Source of the DNA: Seohaeicola_A nanhaiensis
GTDB lineage: Bacteria; Pseudomonadota; Alphaproteobacteria; Rhodobacterales; Rhodobacteraceae
Direction: 5' to 3'
Assembly: GCF_042654245.1 (NCBI RefSeq)
Contig: NZ_JBHSGI010000004.1
Coordinates: 1-64,000, forward strand
DNA: 64,000 nucleotides
Below the pieces are notes generated by a model. It was not told the DNA's origin, made no database searches, and worked only from the letters and a program-made list of their open reading frames with translations. The position numbers and the translations under genes were made by a program. This document shows, in pieces, positions 6,886 through 13,124 of this stretch. Positions within the stretch are counted from its first letter, which is position 1. Every line of letters begins with the position of its first letter.

Positions 6886-7347
6886 TCACGCCGCCCCGCT
6901 CTGCAGCGCGGTCAGAACCGAGCGGGATTTCGTCAGGGCGGCAATGGCCTCCTCGATCTCGCGCTCGGCCTCCGCAATATCCTTCGGCCGCTGTGTCGTC
7001 GCCGCCAGGATCGTCGCCGCCTGCGCCTCGCCGCATTCCTTCGCCATCAGGCCGCAGCCGGAAAACAGGCTGATCACCTCGGCCACACCGCCGACCGGCT
7101 GATAAACCCCGCCGGCCAGCGCTGCGAAGAACTCGGCCAGCGGCAGCGCGCAATCCGGATCGGTCATCGCCAGCCGGGCGAGGTGGTTGACCCCGATCCC
7201 GCCGGGCCGCGCCTCATTGATCTCGGTGCCGTAGGAGACGGTGCTATTGGCGAGGCCGAGCTGCTCTGCGACAGCTTCGACCCCGCCTGCCGCCCGATAG
7301 CACCGCGCCACCGCATCCTGTATTGTTCCTGCGCGAGTCGGTCTCAT
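6886..7347 (-). CDS. Putative phage DNA-binding regulator (CII-like position)
   Basis: A 153-residue protein with an HTH-like N-terminal segment (GGVEAVAEQLGLANSTVSYG, about residues 21-40) and a charged helical C-terminus (EAEREIEEAIAAL). It is next after the Cro-like gene on the leftward strand, the place of cII or other early regulators in lambdoid phages. It could alternatively be a replication accessory protein. The WYL-TerB gene on the opposite strand now separates it from the Cro-like gene. Confidence 0.6.
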   Translation of the reverse strand: MRPTRAGTIQDAVARCYRAAGGVEAVAEQLGLANSTVSYGTEINEARPGGIGVNHLARLAMTDPDCALPLAEFFAALAGGVYQPVGGVAEVISLFSGCGLMAKECGEAQAATILAATTQRPKDIAEAEREIEEAIAALTKSRSVLTALQSGAA

Positions 7348-7625
7348 GTGAAAACCCCGCTTGCCATTTCGCTTGCCGGGTCAGGGACTTGCACCCATGG
7401 TCCCGGCATGACGGTTGTGTTGTTAACGAGTGTCGGGCGGGCCACCCCTTGGAGGATACGAGGGGCGCCCGCCCTGTTCCGCCGCGCGGACGGGGGGTCT
7501 GCGGCCGGAATGGAAAGGGATTGAAGATGGCTCCGCGGCTCACGCTGGAAAAGCTGACTCGACTTAGCGTCAGGTCGCCGACTATCCTCGCAGCGTTTCG
7601 ATGCGCTGCTGGAGGAGATGGCGCC
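7348..7625. other. Non-coding gap with a GC-rich hairpin before the WYL-TerB gene
   Basis: No supported gene. A long imperfect hairpin pairs GGGCGGGC (7435-7442) and CCCCT (7445-7449) with AGGGG (7461-7465) and GCCCGCCC (7467-7474). It has no T-run on either side, so it is not an obvious terminator. The gap must also hold promoter signals for the divergent genes on both sides; none is clear. Confidence 0.4.
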
Positions 7626-8465
7626 ATGAATTTTATGGATTGGCTTTTCGAGAAGACCCCGGACGAAACCGTACCGCCGCCACCCGTGCAGGTGCCTATC
7701 GCGGCGCTTCCTGATGGCGCGACGGACGACCGCCATCCCTTTGGGTCGCCGTCTCACACTGTGCAGCTCGACAACGTGCTTTGTGTGATCGATTATCGAG
7801 ACGCGAATGCCAACGTGACACGCCGAAGAGTCACGCTGCTGTCCGTCGCCGAAGTCGGACACTGGAAATATGTGAAGGCGGTTTGTCACGAACGCCAAGC
7901 GTTCCGAACCTTCCGAGCAGATCGCATCCTTCATTTCATCGATCCGAAAACCGGCGAAGTGTCTGAGGTCGATACCTATTTCAGGGACTTCCTTGGCGTC
8001 GATCTGAACGGCCTTGCCGACCTCGCAGGCCTGTCCTTCGATCCCTTGCTCCCTGCCCGGGATGAAGCTGGAAAAATCCGCGCCGCGCTTCGACCAGATA
8101 TCTCGCTTCTGGTGGCAGTGGCGCGAGCAGATGAACATCTCGACCACCGCGAGCTCGACGAAATATGCCGATACGCAGTAGAAGAAACCCGACAGCTTCA
8201 GGCTGAGACGGGGCTCAATCCGAAAATCCCGAACGATGTTATCAAGACCCTTCCCCGCGTAATCGCGGCGATGCGACCTCAGGTAAGCGCCTTGCCGAAG
8301 TATTTTCGGATCATCGCCAGTTACCAGACCGAACGAATGAACCGGTTTTTTGAGGCTCTGGAAAATGTCATCCACGCTGATGGGGTTGTTGTGCCTGCGG
8401 AGATTGAGCTTCTTCAAGGCATCGGCTTCGAGGTCTTCGAAAAGACGGAGGGCGCCGAGAAGTGA
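7626..8465 (+). CDS. WYL domain-TerB domain fusion protein (probable prophage cargo)
   Basis: The 279-residue product starts at an ATG with GGAGGAG upstream. Residues about 40-105 form a WYL-type domain (VLCVIDYRDANANVTRRRVT, later CHERQAFRTFRADRIL), an Sm/SH3-like barrel that binds nucleic acids or nucleotide ligands in many defence regulators. Residues about 155-275 resemble a TerB-like helical bundle (VAVARADEHLDHRELDEI and HADGVVVPAEIELL). There is no HTH, so it is not an ordinary WYL repressor. It is transcribed opposite to its neighbours, inside the early leftward operon, which is typical of a moron (cargo) gene. A lysogenic conversion or superinfection-defence role is inference. Confidence 0.7.
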   Translation: MNFMDWLFEKTPDETVPPPPVQVPIAALPDGATDDRHPFGSPSHTVQLDNVLCVIDYRDANANVTRRRVTLLSVAEVGHWKYVKAVCHERQAFRTFRADRILHFIDPKTGEVSEVDTYFRDFLGVDLNGLADLAGLSFDPLLPARDEAGKIRAALRPDISLLVAVARADEHLDHRELDEICRYAVEETRQLQAETGLNPKIPNDVIKTLPRVIAAMRPQVSALPKYFRIIASYQTERMNRFFEALENVIHADGVVVPAEIELLQGIGFEVFEKTEGAEK

Positions 8466-8476
8466 CCGCAGGCGCG

Positions 8477-8707
8477 TCATGCCGCCTCACCCCTGCCAGA
8501 ACCGGCCTGCTCTTCGGCCTGACTGACCCAGGCCGAAACCGGTACGGCGCCCCCGGTCGCATGTGCGATCTTCTCTGCCACACGCCAACTCGGACGGGCA
8601 TCCCCTTTAAGCCAACGATGGACCGTTGGCTGTTTAACGCCAACCATCGCCGCGAAGGCGGCCTGAGTGAGCTCTACGGAGCGTAGATATGCGGAGAGAC
8701 GCAACAT
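8477..8707 (-). CDS. Cro-like repressor, probably from a leaderless mRNA
   Basis: A 76-residue protein made mostly of a Cro/YdaS-type helix-turn-helix (LTQAAFAAMVGVKQPTVHRWL, residues 13-33). It faces the CI-like gene across 104 bases of operators. A good promoter (8715-8743) ends about 8 bases before the ATG at 8705-8707, and no ribosome site is present, so the transcript would start at or very near the ATG. It heads the leftward lytic genes. If the roles were swapped it would be the maintenance repressor; orientation towards the replication genes favours Cro. Confidence 0.75.
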   Translation of the reverse strand: MLRLSAYLRSVELTQAAFAAMVGVKQPTVHRWLKGDARPSWRVAEKIAHATGGAVPVSAWVSQAEEQAGSGRGEAA

Positions 8708-8714
8708 GCAGCAG

Positions 8715-8743
8715 ATATACGCAGCACGTATTTATTCAGTCAA
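8715..8743 (-). promoter_or_regulatory. Leftward early promoter of the Cro-like gene
   Basis: On the leftward strand, -35 TTGACT (8738-8743) and -10 GTATAT (8715-8720) are 17 bases apart. The -10 overlaps operator 8717-8731 and the -35 touches operator 8743-8757, so a repressor bound at either site would block it. Confidence 0.65.
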
Positions 8744-8757
8744 TACGTCTCGCGAAT
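8717..8757. promoter_or_regulatory. Two repressor operators between the Cro-like and CI-like genes
   Basis: Two 15-bp inverted repeats, ATACGCAGCACGTAT (8717-8731) and ATACGTCTCGCGAAT (8743-8757), are 26 bases apart. A half-site ATACGC follows at 8762-8767. The same motif (ATACGTTTCGCGTAT) recurs at 9236-9250 over the rightward promoter, so these are very likely the binding sites of the CI-like and/or Cro-like protein. Confidence 0.65.
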
Positions 8758-8811
8758 AATTATACGCGGACGGGGCTACTCCCCCAAGCCCAGCCCGCGC
8801 ATAACCCGCCC

Positions 8812-9090
8812 ATGAAACACCTCCACCGCATTCGAAAAGCTAGGGGCATGTCGCAAGACGAGCTGGCCCACAAGGTGGGTGTAAAGCAGGCGACAATTTC
8901 GAGGATTGAAAAGGGGGTGAACAACCCCTCCCTTGATGTGGCTAAGAGGATAGCTGAGGCTCTGGAAGTCAGCCCGGTCGAGCTTTTTGGTCTTCCTGAA
9001 TTGGAGCAAAGGCTGCTTCAGGCGTTTCGAGAAGCATCCCCCGAACGGCAAGCCGCGCTCCTGACGCTTCTGGGCGACGATCCCAAATAG
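8812..9090 (+). CDS. CI-like XRE-family prophage repressor
   Basis: A 92-residue XRE-type DNA-binding protein: the HTH spans about residues 5-58 (MSQDELAHKVGVKQATISRIEKG), with a short helical tail. It has no peptidase-like C-terminal domain, so it would not be inactivated by RecA-stimulated self-cleavage as lambda CI is. It is divergent from the Cro-like gene, with shared operators between. The ATG at 8812 begins the conserved domain directly; upstream in-frame starts would add a disordered stretch across the operators. Confidence 0.75.
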   Translation: MKHLHRIRKARGMSQDELAHKVGVKQATISRIEKGVNNPSLDVAKRIAEALEVSPVELFGLPELEQRLLQAFREASPERQAALLTLLGDDPK

Positions 9091-9235
9091 TTGATTCCAA
9101 GCATCCATACTCAAGATATTGAAGAGCGGCCCAAATCTGCCGCTTAAGCTCACTCACTATACCACCCTCCCAAAATTTGTTCCTCTTAGGTTCTATCACG
9201 GGCATCCGTCTTGGTGCGCCGGATTTTTAGTGAAT
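9091..9235. other. Gap after the CI-like gene
   Basis: A short hairpin, AGCGGC with GCCGCT around 9124-9143, follows the CI-like gene and may be a weak terminator. On the opposite strand a GTG at 9155-9157 preceded by GGGAGGG opens a 62-codon frame that runs antisense into the CI-like gene (to 8969). I see no protein family in it. Confidence 0.3.
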
Positions 9236-9278
9236 ATACGTTTCGCGTATTGACACAAATATACATTGAACGGATATT
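9236..9278 (+). promoter_or_regulatory. Rightward early promoter with overlapping repressor operator
   Basis: The -35 is a perfect TTGACA (9250-9255) and the -10 is GATATT (9273-9278), with a 17-base spacer. A 15-bp operator ATACGTTTCGCGTAT (9236-9250) abuts and overlaps the -35 by one base and matches the two operators at 8717-8757. It should drive the rightward operon from 9309 to the integrase and be silent in the lysogen. Confidence 0.7.
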
Positions 9279-9308
9279 CCGCCCCATCGCAACCCGATGG
9301 AGGCACCC

Positions 9309-9563
9309 ATGGCTGACCGAACGCCCACCACCGCCCAGTTCATCGCCGCCAATCCGGCCCACTACTCCGACAGACCATGGCTCTATGCCACCGCCTGGGG
9401 CATCCTGCTCGCAGCGCGCGGCCGGACGCTCAACCCCGAGACAGCAGGACCGGCCGCGCACCTGATCGCGCGCCCTGACCTTTCGGACCGCATCCGCGCC
9501 CACGCCAGCAGCATCGGCTGGCCCGAGCGCCGCACACTGCGCTGCCCCGGTGCGCGGACATGA
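9309..9563 (+). CDS. Small phage protein, first gene of the rightward operon
   Basis: An 84-residue protein of unknown function. GGAGG (9299-9303) 5 bases before the ATG fixes the start; it begins MADRTPTTAQFIAANPAHYS. The transcript would start about 25 bases upstream from the strong early promoter. Its stop overlaps the next start (ATGA). As the first product of a strong early operon it could be a host-takeover or anti-defence protein; that is only suggested by position. Confidence 0.6.
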   Translation: MADRTPTTAQFIAANPAHYSDRPWLYATAWGILLAARGRTLNPETAGPAAHLIARPDLSDRIRAHASSIGWPERRTLRCPGART

Positions 9564-9919
9564 GCGCGCCGAAGGATCGCGGGACAATCAGGGTTCCGCT
9601 GGGCGCTTCCAATTACAGCCCCGAGACGGCCAAGAAGCGATATCGGATCGAACGCTTGGAGGGCGATATCCTCAACGTGTTCCAGCGCCTCGAAGACCTC
9701 GAAAAGGACATGGCCCACGCGCAGACCCTTCTGCACCAGCGCGACAACGACGGCGCAGAGGACGAGCCGGGCGACATCGATCGGCTGATCGCTAGGCATG
9801 GGATAAATACCATCCTTCGCCGCTACGTGGACAGGAACTGCGACCCTGGGAAAATTCAGGTGTTCGCCGTCACGCCGGCCTTCAACCGGGTCGATCACTC
9901 CGAGGAGGTCGCGTTTTGA
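9560..9919 (+). CDS. Small phage protein with a coiled-coil-like centre
   Basis: A 119-residue protein beginning MSAPKDRGTIRVPLGASNYS. A heptad-like helical stretch (RIERLEGDILNVFQRLEDLEKD, about residues 28-49) predicts a coiled coil. It is coupled by ATGA to the preceding gene and by a stop/start overlap to the next. No family recognised. Confidence 0.6.
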   Translation: MSAPKDRGTIRVPLGASNYSPETAKKRYRIERLEGDILNVFQRLEDLEKDMAHAQTLLHQRDNDGAEDEPGDIDRLIARHGINTILRRYVDRNCDPGKIQVFAVTPAFNRVDHSEEVAF

Positions 9920-10179
9920 GCGTGCAGGAAGAGCGCATCAGGGCGTCCGAACGGTTTGCGGAGCTAGATGCAGTCAGGGCGCGAGCACAATACAGTTTTC
10001 GGGTCTCTGCCCTTCTCGTCTTTTTGGTCTTCGCTTTCATGTGCTTCATTTACGGCAGCATGAAATGGCGCTGGCACTATGAGGCCATGACCGCCTGCGT
10101 TCAGGCCGGCGGATCGTGGGTGCCGGGGTATGCAATGGACGCCGGCTGCTCCCTTGGCGGAAAGGCGGTCGACCAATGA
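9916..10179 (+). CDS. Small phage membrane protein
   Basis: An 87-residue protein with one strong membrane span at about residues 30-47 (SALLVFLVFAFMCFIYG). The likely start is TTG (9916-9918), 8 bases after GAGGAGG and overlapping the preceding stop; GTG at 9922 is an alternative. The C-terminus has two Cys that could form a disulfide. Unknown function. Confidence 0.55.
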   Translation: MSVQEERIRASERFAELDAVRARAQYSFRVSALLVFLVFAFMCFIYGSMKWRWHYEAMTACVQAGGSWVPGYAMDAGCSLGGKAVDQ

Positions 10180-10466
10180 CCGCCCTCCCCCTGTCGTCGC
10201 ACATGAACCGCCAGCGCGCCGAGCTCGCCGCCGCGCTGGAACTGGCGCCGACCAGCCTCCGCATCGAGATCATGCGCGCCGCCATTGTCCTCTACGGCGG
10301 CACCACGACCCCGCTGCGCGACAACACCGATGGCGGGCTGACCTTCCCCAACTTCACCGTGCTGGGCGTCACCGGCGACGGCGCGACCGAGGTCGAGGCC
10401 ATCGCGGAATGGACCAAGGCCGCGACCCGCATGACCCTTGCCGCGGAAGAAGAGGTGGCAGCATGA
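10176..10466 (+). CDS. Small phage protein of unknown function
   Basis: A 96-residue protein starting MTALPLSSHMNRQRAELAAAL at an ATG that overlaps the preceding stop (ATGA). Segments such as GDGATEVEAIAEWTKAATR look alpha-helical. No family recognised; tight coupling to both neighbours supports it as real. Confidence 0.6.
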   Translation: MTALPLSSHMNRQRAELAAALELAPTSLRIEIMRAAIVLYGGTTTPLRDNTDGGLTFPNFTVLGVTGDGATEVEAIAEWTKAATRMTLAAEEEVAA

Positions 10467-10675
10467 CAGACGCTCAGATCGCCATGGTTGTGGTGACCTC
10501 GCTGGCCGTCGCAGTCTCGGCCTTCGGCATCCGCCAGGCCATATCTGACGCCGAGGACGCACGAGACTACGGCTTCACCGCCCCCGCCCGCCGCTGGCAC
10601 GCGCCAGTGTGGATCGTCACGGCGGGACTGATGATCGCCCTGCCACTGGTGTTCTGGCTGGAGCGGGCAGCATGA
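10463..10675 (+). CDS. Small phage membrane protein with two hydrophobic segments
   Basis: A 70-residue protein with hydrophobic spans near residues 5-20 (AMVVVTSLAVAVSAFG) and 49-66 (WIVTAGLMIALPLVFWL). The start ATG overlaps the preceding stop (ATGA). Function unknown; the size and two spans would suit a holin-like or membrane-modifying protein, but it lies far from the lysis and late genes. Confidence 0.55.
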   Translation: MTDAQIAMVVVTSLAVAVSAFGIRQAISDAEDARDYGFTAPARRWHAPVWIVTAGLMIALPLVFWLERAA

Positions 10676-10827
10676 CCTCCACCCCGTTCGGCGCCCCGCG
10701 CGCCGCCCCGCCAGCGCCGCATGCCACCACTCACGAAAGACCGGCGGCGCTGGCGCAGGGGGCCGCGGGCACCCAGCAGCAACCAATCCCTGAAAGGACA
10801 ACCGATGGCCAACGACGCTCCCTTTGA
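10672..10827 (+). CDS. Possible 51-residue Pro/Ala-rich phage peptide
   Basis: A frame coupled to the previous stop by ATGA encodes a low-complexity Ala/Pro/Gln-rich peptide. It overlaps the start of the next gene by 23 bases. The coupling argues for translation; the composition argues against a folded product. Confidence 0.4.
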   Translation: MTSTPFGAPRAAPPAPHATTHERPAALAQGAAGTQQQPIPERTTDGQRRSL

Positions 10828-11176
10828 AATTCGATCACTCGACCAACTGGTCGCGCTGCTCGATGGCGGGAACTTCCTGACGGAGGTGATGACGGCAAAT
10901 GCCTCCCTGCAGACCACGCTTCTGGACTTTCGCGCCGACCATGGCGGCAAGCCCAAGGGCTCGCTGACACTCAAGCTCAGCTACCAGCTGAACAAATCCG
11001 GCGATGTCACCATCAGCGGCGAATACGAGGTCAAGCGTCCGAAGGTGCCGCCGGCGGCAGGCGTCGCCTACGTGGGCGAAGACGGCCAGCTGACGCTGCA
11101 CTCGCCCATGCTCACGCGAATGACCATCCGCGATGCGACCGCGCCCGAGCGCGCGGTGCGCCCCGCCGCCGAGTAA
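10805..11176 (+). CDS. Conserved phage protein preceding the DUF2303 gene
   Basis: A 123-residue protein starting MANDAPFEIRSLDQLVALL after AAGGA. The centre has alternating strands (GSLTLKLSYQLNKSGDVTISG, about 60-80), predicting a beta-rich fold. It is followed 32 bases later by the DUF2303 gene, and the two appear to form a unit. Function unknown; a nucleic-acid-binding or recombination accessory role is conceivable but not shown. Confidence 0.6.
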   Translation: MANDAPFEIRSLDQLVALLDGGNFLTEVMTANASLQTTLLDFRADHGGKPKGSLTLKLSYQLNKSGDVTISGEYEVKRPKVPPAAGVAYVGEDGQLTLHSPMLTRMTIRDATAPERAVRPAAE

Positions 11177-11208
11177 CCAAACCGCAACATAAAGAGGGAA
11201 GACCCCAA

Positions 11209-12204
11209 ATGAACGATCACGAGCAGACCCCCGAGAACGTCGCGCAGACGATGCGCGATGTGATGAAAACCATGGGCGATGTAGAGCTGCGGGCCGTTCC
11301 CGCAGTCGGTGAGAATGAAGCGCTTCTGATGCTGGCCTCGATACCTCAGGGCCGGACAGTCCAGGACTTCACCGACAAGCTCCGCGCGGCCGAGCAGCTG
11401 TTCAAACCGCATCGGCGCACCGGCACCGCCAAGCACAAGACGCTGGAAAGCCTCATCGATTGGGCGAACCGGTTCAAGAGCGGGAACAGCGTCATCTACG
11501 CCAACCCCGATCCCGCCAACCCGAGCCTGACCTGCATCGCGAACTATCACGCCGAAGGTGGCGCCAGCGAAACCGGCCCCGACGCCACCGCCCGGCATCT
11601 GGATCACGTCGGCCGCTATGACTTCCCGCTGTCGCGCGAATGGAAAGCCTGGCAGGCAATCACGAAGGAGGCGATTACAAAGGACCGCTTCTGCGAGTTC
11701 ATCGAGGCGAACGCCAAAGACCTGATCGACCCGACGCCCGCCCTGCTGCAGCAGGACAAGGTCAAGCCGACCGAGGAATGGGAAAAACGGCTGATCGCCG
11801 TCGCGGCCAAGATCATGGGCCGGTTCGGCCAGGTCCGTCAGCTGATCGAGCTGGGCCGACAATTCCAGGTCCACGAGAACAGCTCGCTGGAAGTCTCGCG
11901 GGATCCGGACAGCGGTGCATCGCGCTTCCAGTTCACCGCCGAGCATCAGGACGCGGCAGGCCGGCCGCTCAGCATTCCGAACCTGTTCCTGATCGCCATC
12001 CCGATCTTCCAGGGCGGCGATCTCTACCGGCTGCCCTTGCGCTTCAGCTACCGCAAGTCCGGCGCCGAGCTGAAGTTCATCTTGAACCTCTATGACGCCG
12101 AAACCGCCTTCGAGACCGCCTGCGACGAGGCGGCACAGAAGGCCGCAGAGGAAACCGGTCTCCCGCTGTTCATCGGCGAGCCCGAGGTGCGCCGCAACCA
12201 GTAA
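11209..12204 (+). CDS. DUF2303 family phage protein
   Basis: The 331-residue product matches my recollection of DUF2303 (YfdQ-like): an N-terminal region with TFTD/RTVQDF-type segments, a conserved FCEFIEANAKDL motif (about 161-172) and a C-terminal PLRFSYRKSGAELKFIL strand region (about 282-299). DUF2303 proteins occur in early or recombination regions of many tailed phages; their biochemistry is not established. The ATG follows GAGGGAAG. Confidence 0.75.
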   Translation: MNDHEQTPENVAQTMRDVMKTMGDVELRAVPAVGENEALLMLASIPQGRTVQDFTDKLRAAEQLFKPHRRTGTAKHKTLESLIDWANRFKSGNSVIYANPDPANPSLTCIANYHAEGGASETGPDATARHLDHVGRYDFPLSREWKAWQAITKEAITKDRFCEFIEANAKDLIDPTPALLQQDKVKPTEEWEKRLIAVAAKIMGRFGQVRQLIELGRQFQVHENSSLEVSRDPDSGASRFQFTAEHQDAAGRPLSIPNLFLIAIPIFQGGDLYRLPLRFSYRKSGAELKFILNLYDAETAFETACDEAAQKAAEETGLPLFIGEPEVRRNQ

Positions 12205-12212
12205 CCCCCGGA

Positions 12213-12281
12213 TGCGCGACGCGGTGTCGCGCGCCCCTCGCCGCGGGCATGTCGCCCAAACCCTGCCGGGGCGGCGAGGGG
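12213..12281. other. Intergenic hairpins downstream of the DUF2303 gene
   Basis: CCCCTCGCCGC (12234-12244) can pair with GCGGCGAGGGG (12271-12281), and GCGCGAC with GTCGCGC lies just before (12214-12232). No T-run follows, so this is more likely a processing or stability element than a terminator. It precedes the ATG at 12308. Confidence 0.45.
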
Positions 12282-12307
12282 ACCATACCCCAGAAGGAAC
12301 CCCGGAC

Positions 12308-12628
12308 ATGGTCAAGGTCTTTGAAAACGACGACGCCCCACCGGCGCTGATCGCGGCGCAGCGCGAGTTCATCACCGGCACCGTCTGCACCGCCACCCGC
12401 GCGGCGCGCGGCAGCTTCGGCATGGAAGCCCACGCGACGCTGGCAGCGCTGGTCAGCAAGTCTGTGAACTTCCTCGAAGCCTACGATGCCAGCGCCACGG
12501 CCGACTATCTCGAGGCCATCGCGCAATCCCTGCGCGGCGAAGACACAGACGCGGCGCTGGAGGCAGCTTTCAGGCGCATCGCAGCCGCGGCCCATCTGAC
12601 CCATTCGCGCATGATGGGGGCGGCATGA
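12308..12628 (+). CDS. Small phage protein of unknown function
   Basis: A 106-residue, helix-rich protein starting MVKVFENDDAPPALIAAQREF. AGAAGGA lies upstream of the ATG. It ends with an ATGA overlap to the next gene. It has no recognisable motif. Confidence 0.6.
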   Translation: MVKVFENDDAPPALIAAQREFITGTVCTATRAARGSFGMEAHATLAALVSKSVNFLEAYDASATADYLEAIAQSLRGEDTDAALEAAFRRIAAAAHLTHSRMMGAA

Positions 12629-12885
12629 GCGACGTGGAACATAAGATGGCCATGGATGCCATCGGCTTTGCCGCTCAGGTGCTGACCCCGCAAGCTGACC
12701 ACCTCAGGAAGCTCATCGACGCCGAGCGGTCAATGCACAACCATCTGCATATCACCGATCCGACTCTGTATGGGAAGGCCATCCACAGTGACAGTCTGCG
12801 GCAGCAGGTCGACCTCGCAAAGGCAGCGTTGGCGTTCGTCCTGGCCGTTCAGAAGGTCAAGACAGAGATCGGGGGTAAATCATGA
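12625..12885 (+). CDS. Small helical phage protein
   Basis: An 86-residue, mostly helical protein (MSDVEHKMAMDAIGFAAQVL...) with ATGA overlaps at both ends. No family recognised. The His-rich patch MHNHLHI near residue 38 is notable but unassigned. Confidence 0.6.
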   Translation: MSDVEHKMAMDAIGFAAQVLTPQADHLRKLIDAERSMHNHLHITDPTLYGKAIHSDSLRQQVDLAKAALAFVLAVQKVKTEIGGKS

Positions 12886-13124
12886 CCCTCATTCGCCCCA
12901 GCACGATCAGTTTCTTTGCCGAGATCACCGAGGAAGAACTACGAAAGCGGATCGCCGACGAGGTGCTGACCGCTGTCGGCGCCATGGGCGAAGACGGCAA
13001 GCCGCTGCCCGGCGTCAAAGCTGAGGTCAGGCGCGGCGAGAGCCGAAAGGGCGGTTACAAGATCACGATCACCGGACCCGCTCCTGCGCGCCTGTTGCTG
13101 CCGGCGAAAGGTGATGGTCGGTGA
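12882..13124 (+). CDS. Small phage protein upstream of the cytosine methyltransferase
   Basis: An 80-residue protein. The C-terminal half (KAEVRRGESRKGGYKITITG) looks like a small beta-rich nucleic-acid-binding fold. It overlaps the methyltransferase start, which begins at a GTG inside GGTGACC. No family recognised. Confidence 0.6.
   Translation: MTLIRPSTISFFAEITEEELRKRIADEVLTAVGAMGEDGKPLPGVKAEVRRGESRKGGYKITITGPAPARLLLPAKGDGR

Noticed and set aside
7344..8480. A 378-codon leftward frame covering the WYL-TerB gene and coupled to the Cro-like stop
   Set aside because: The coupling looked attractive, but the rightward frame carries recognisable WYL and TerB patterns and a good ribosome site, and the leftward product has no domain.
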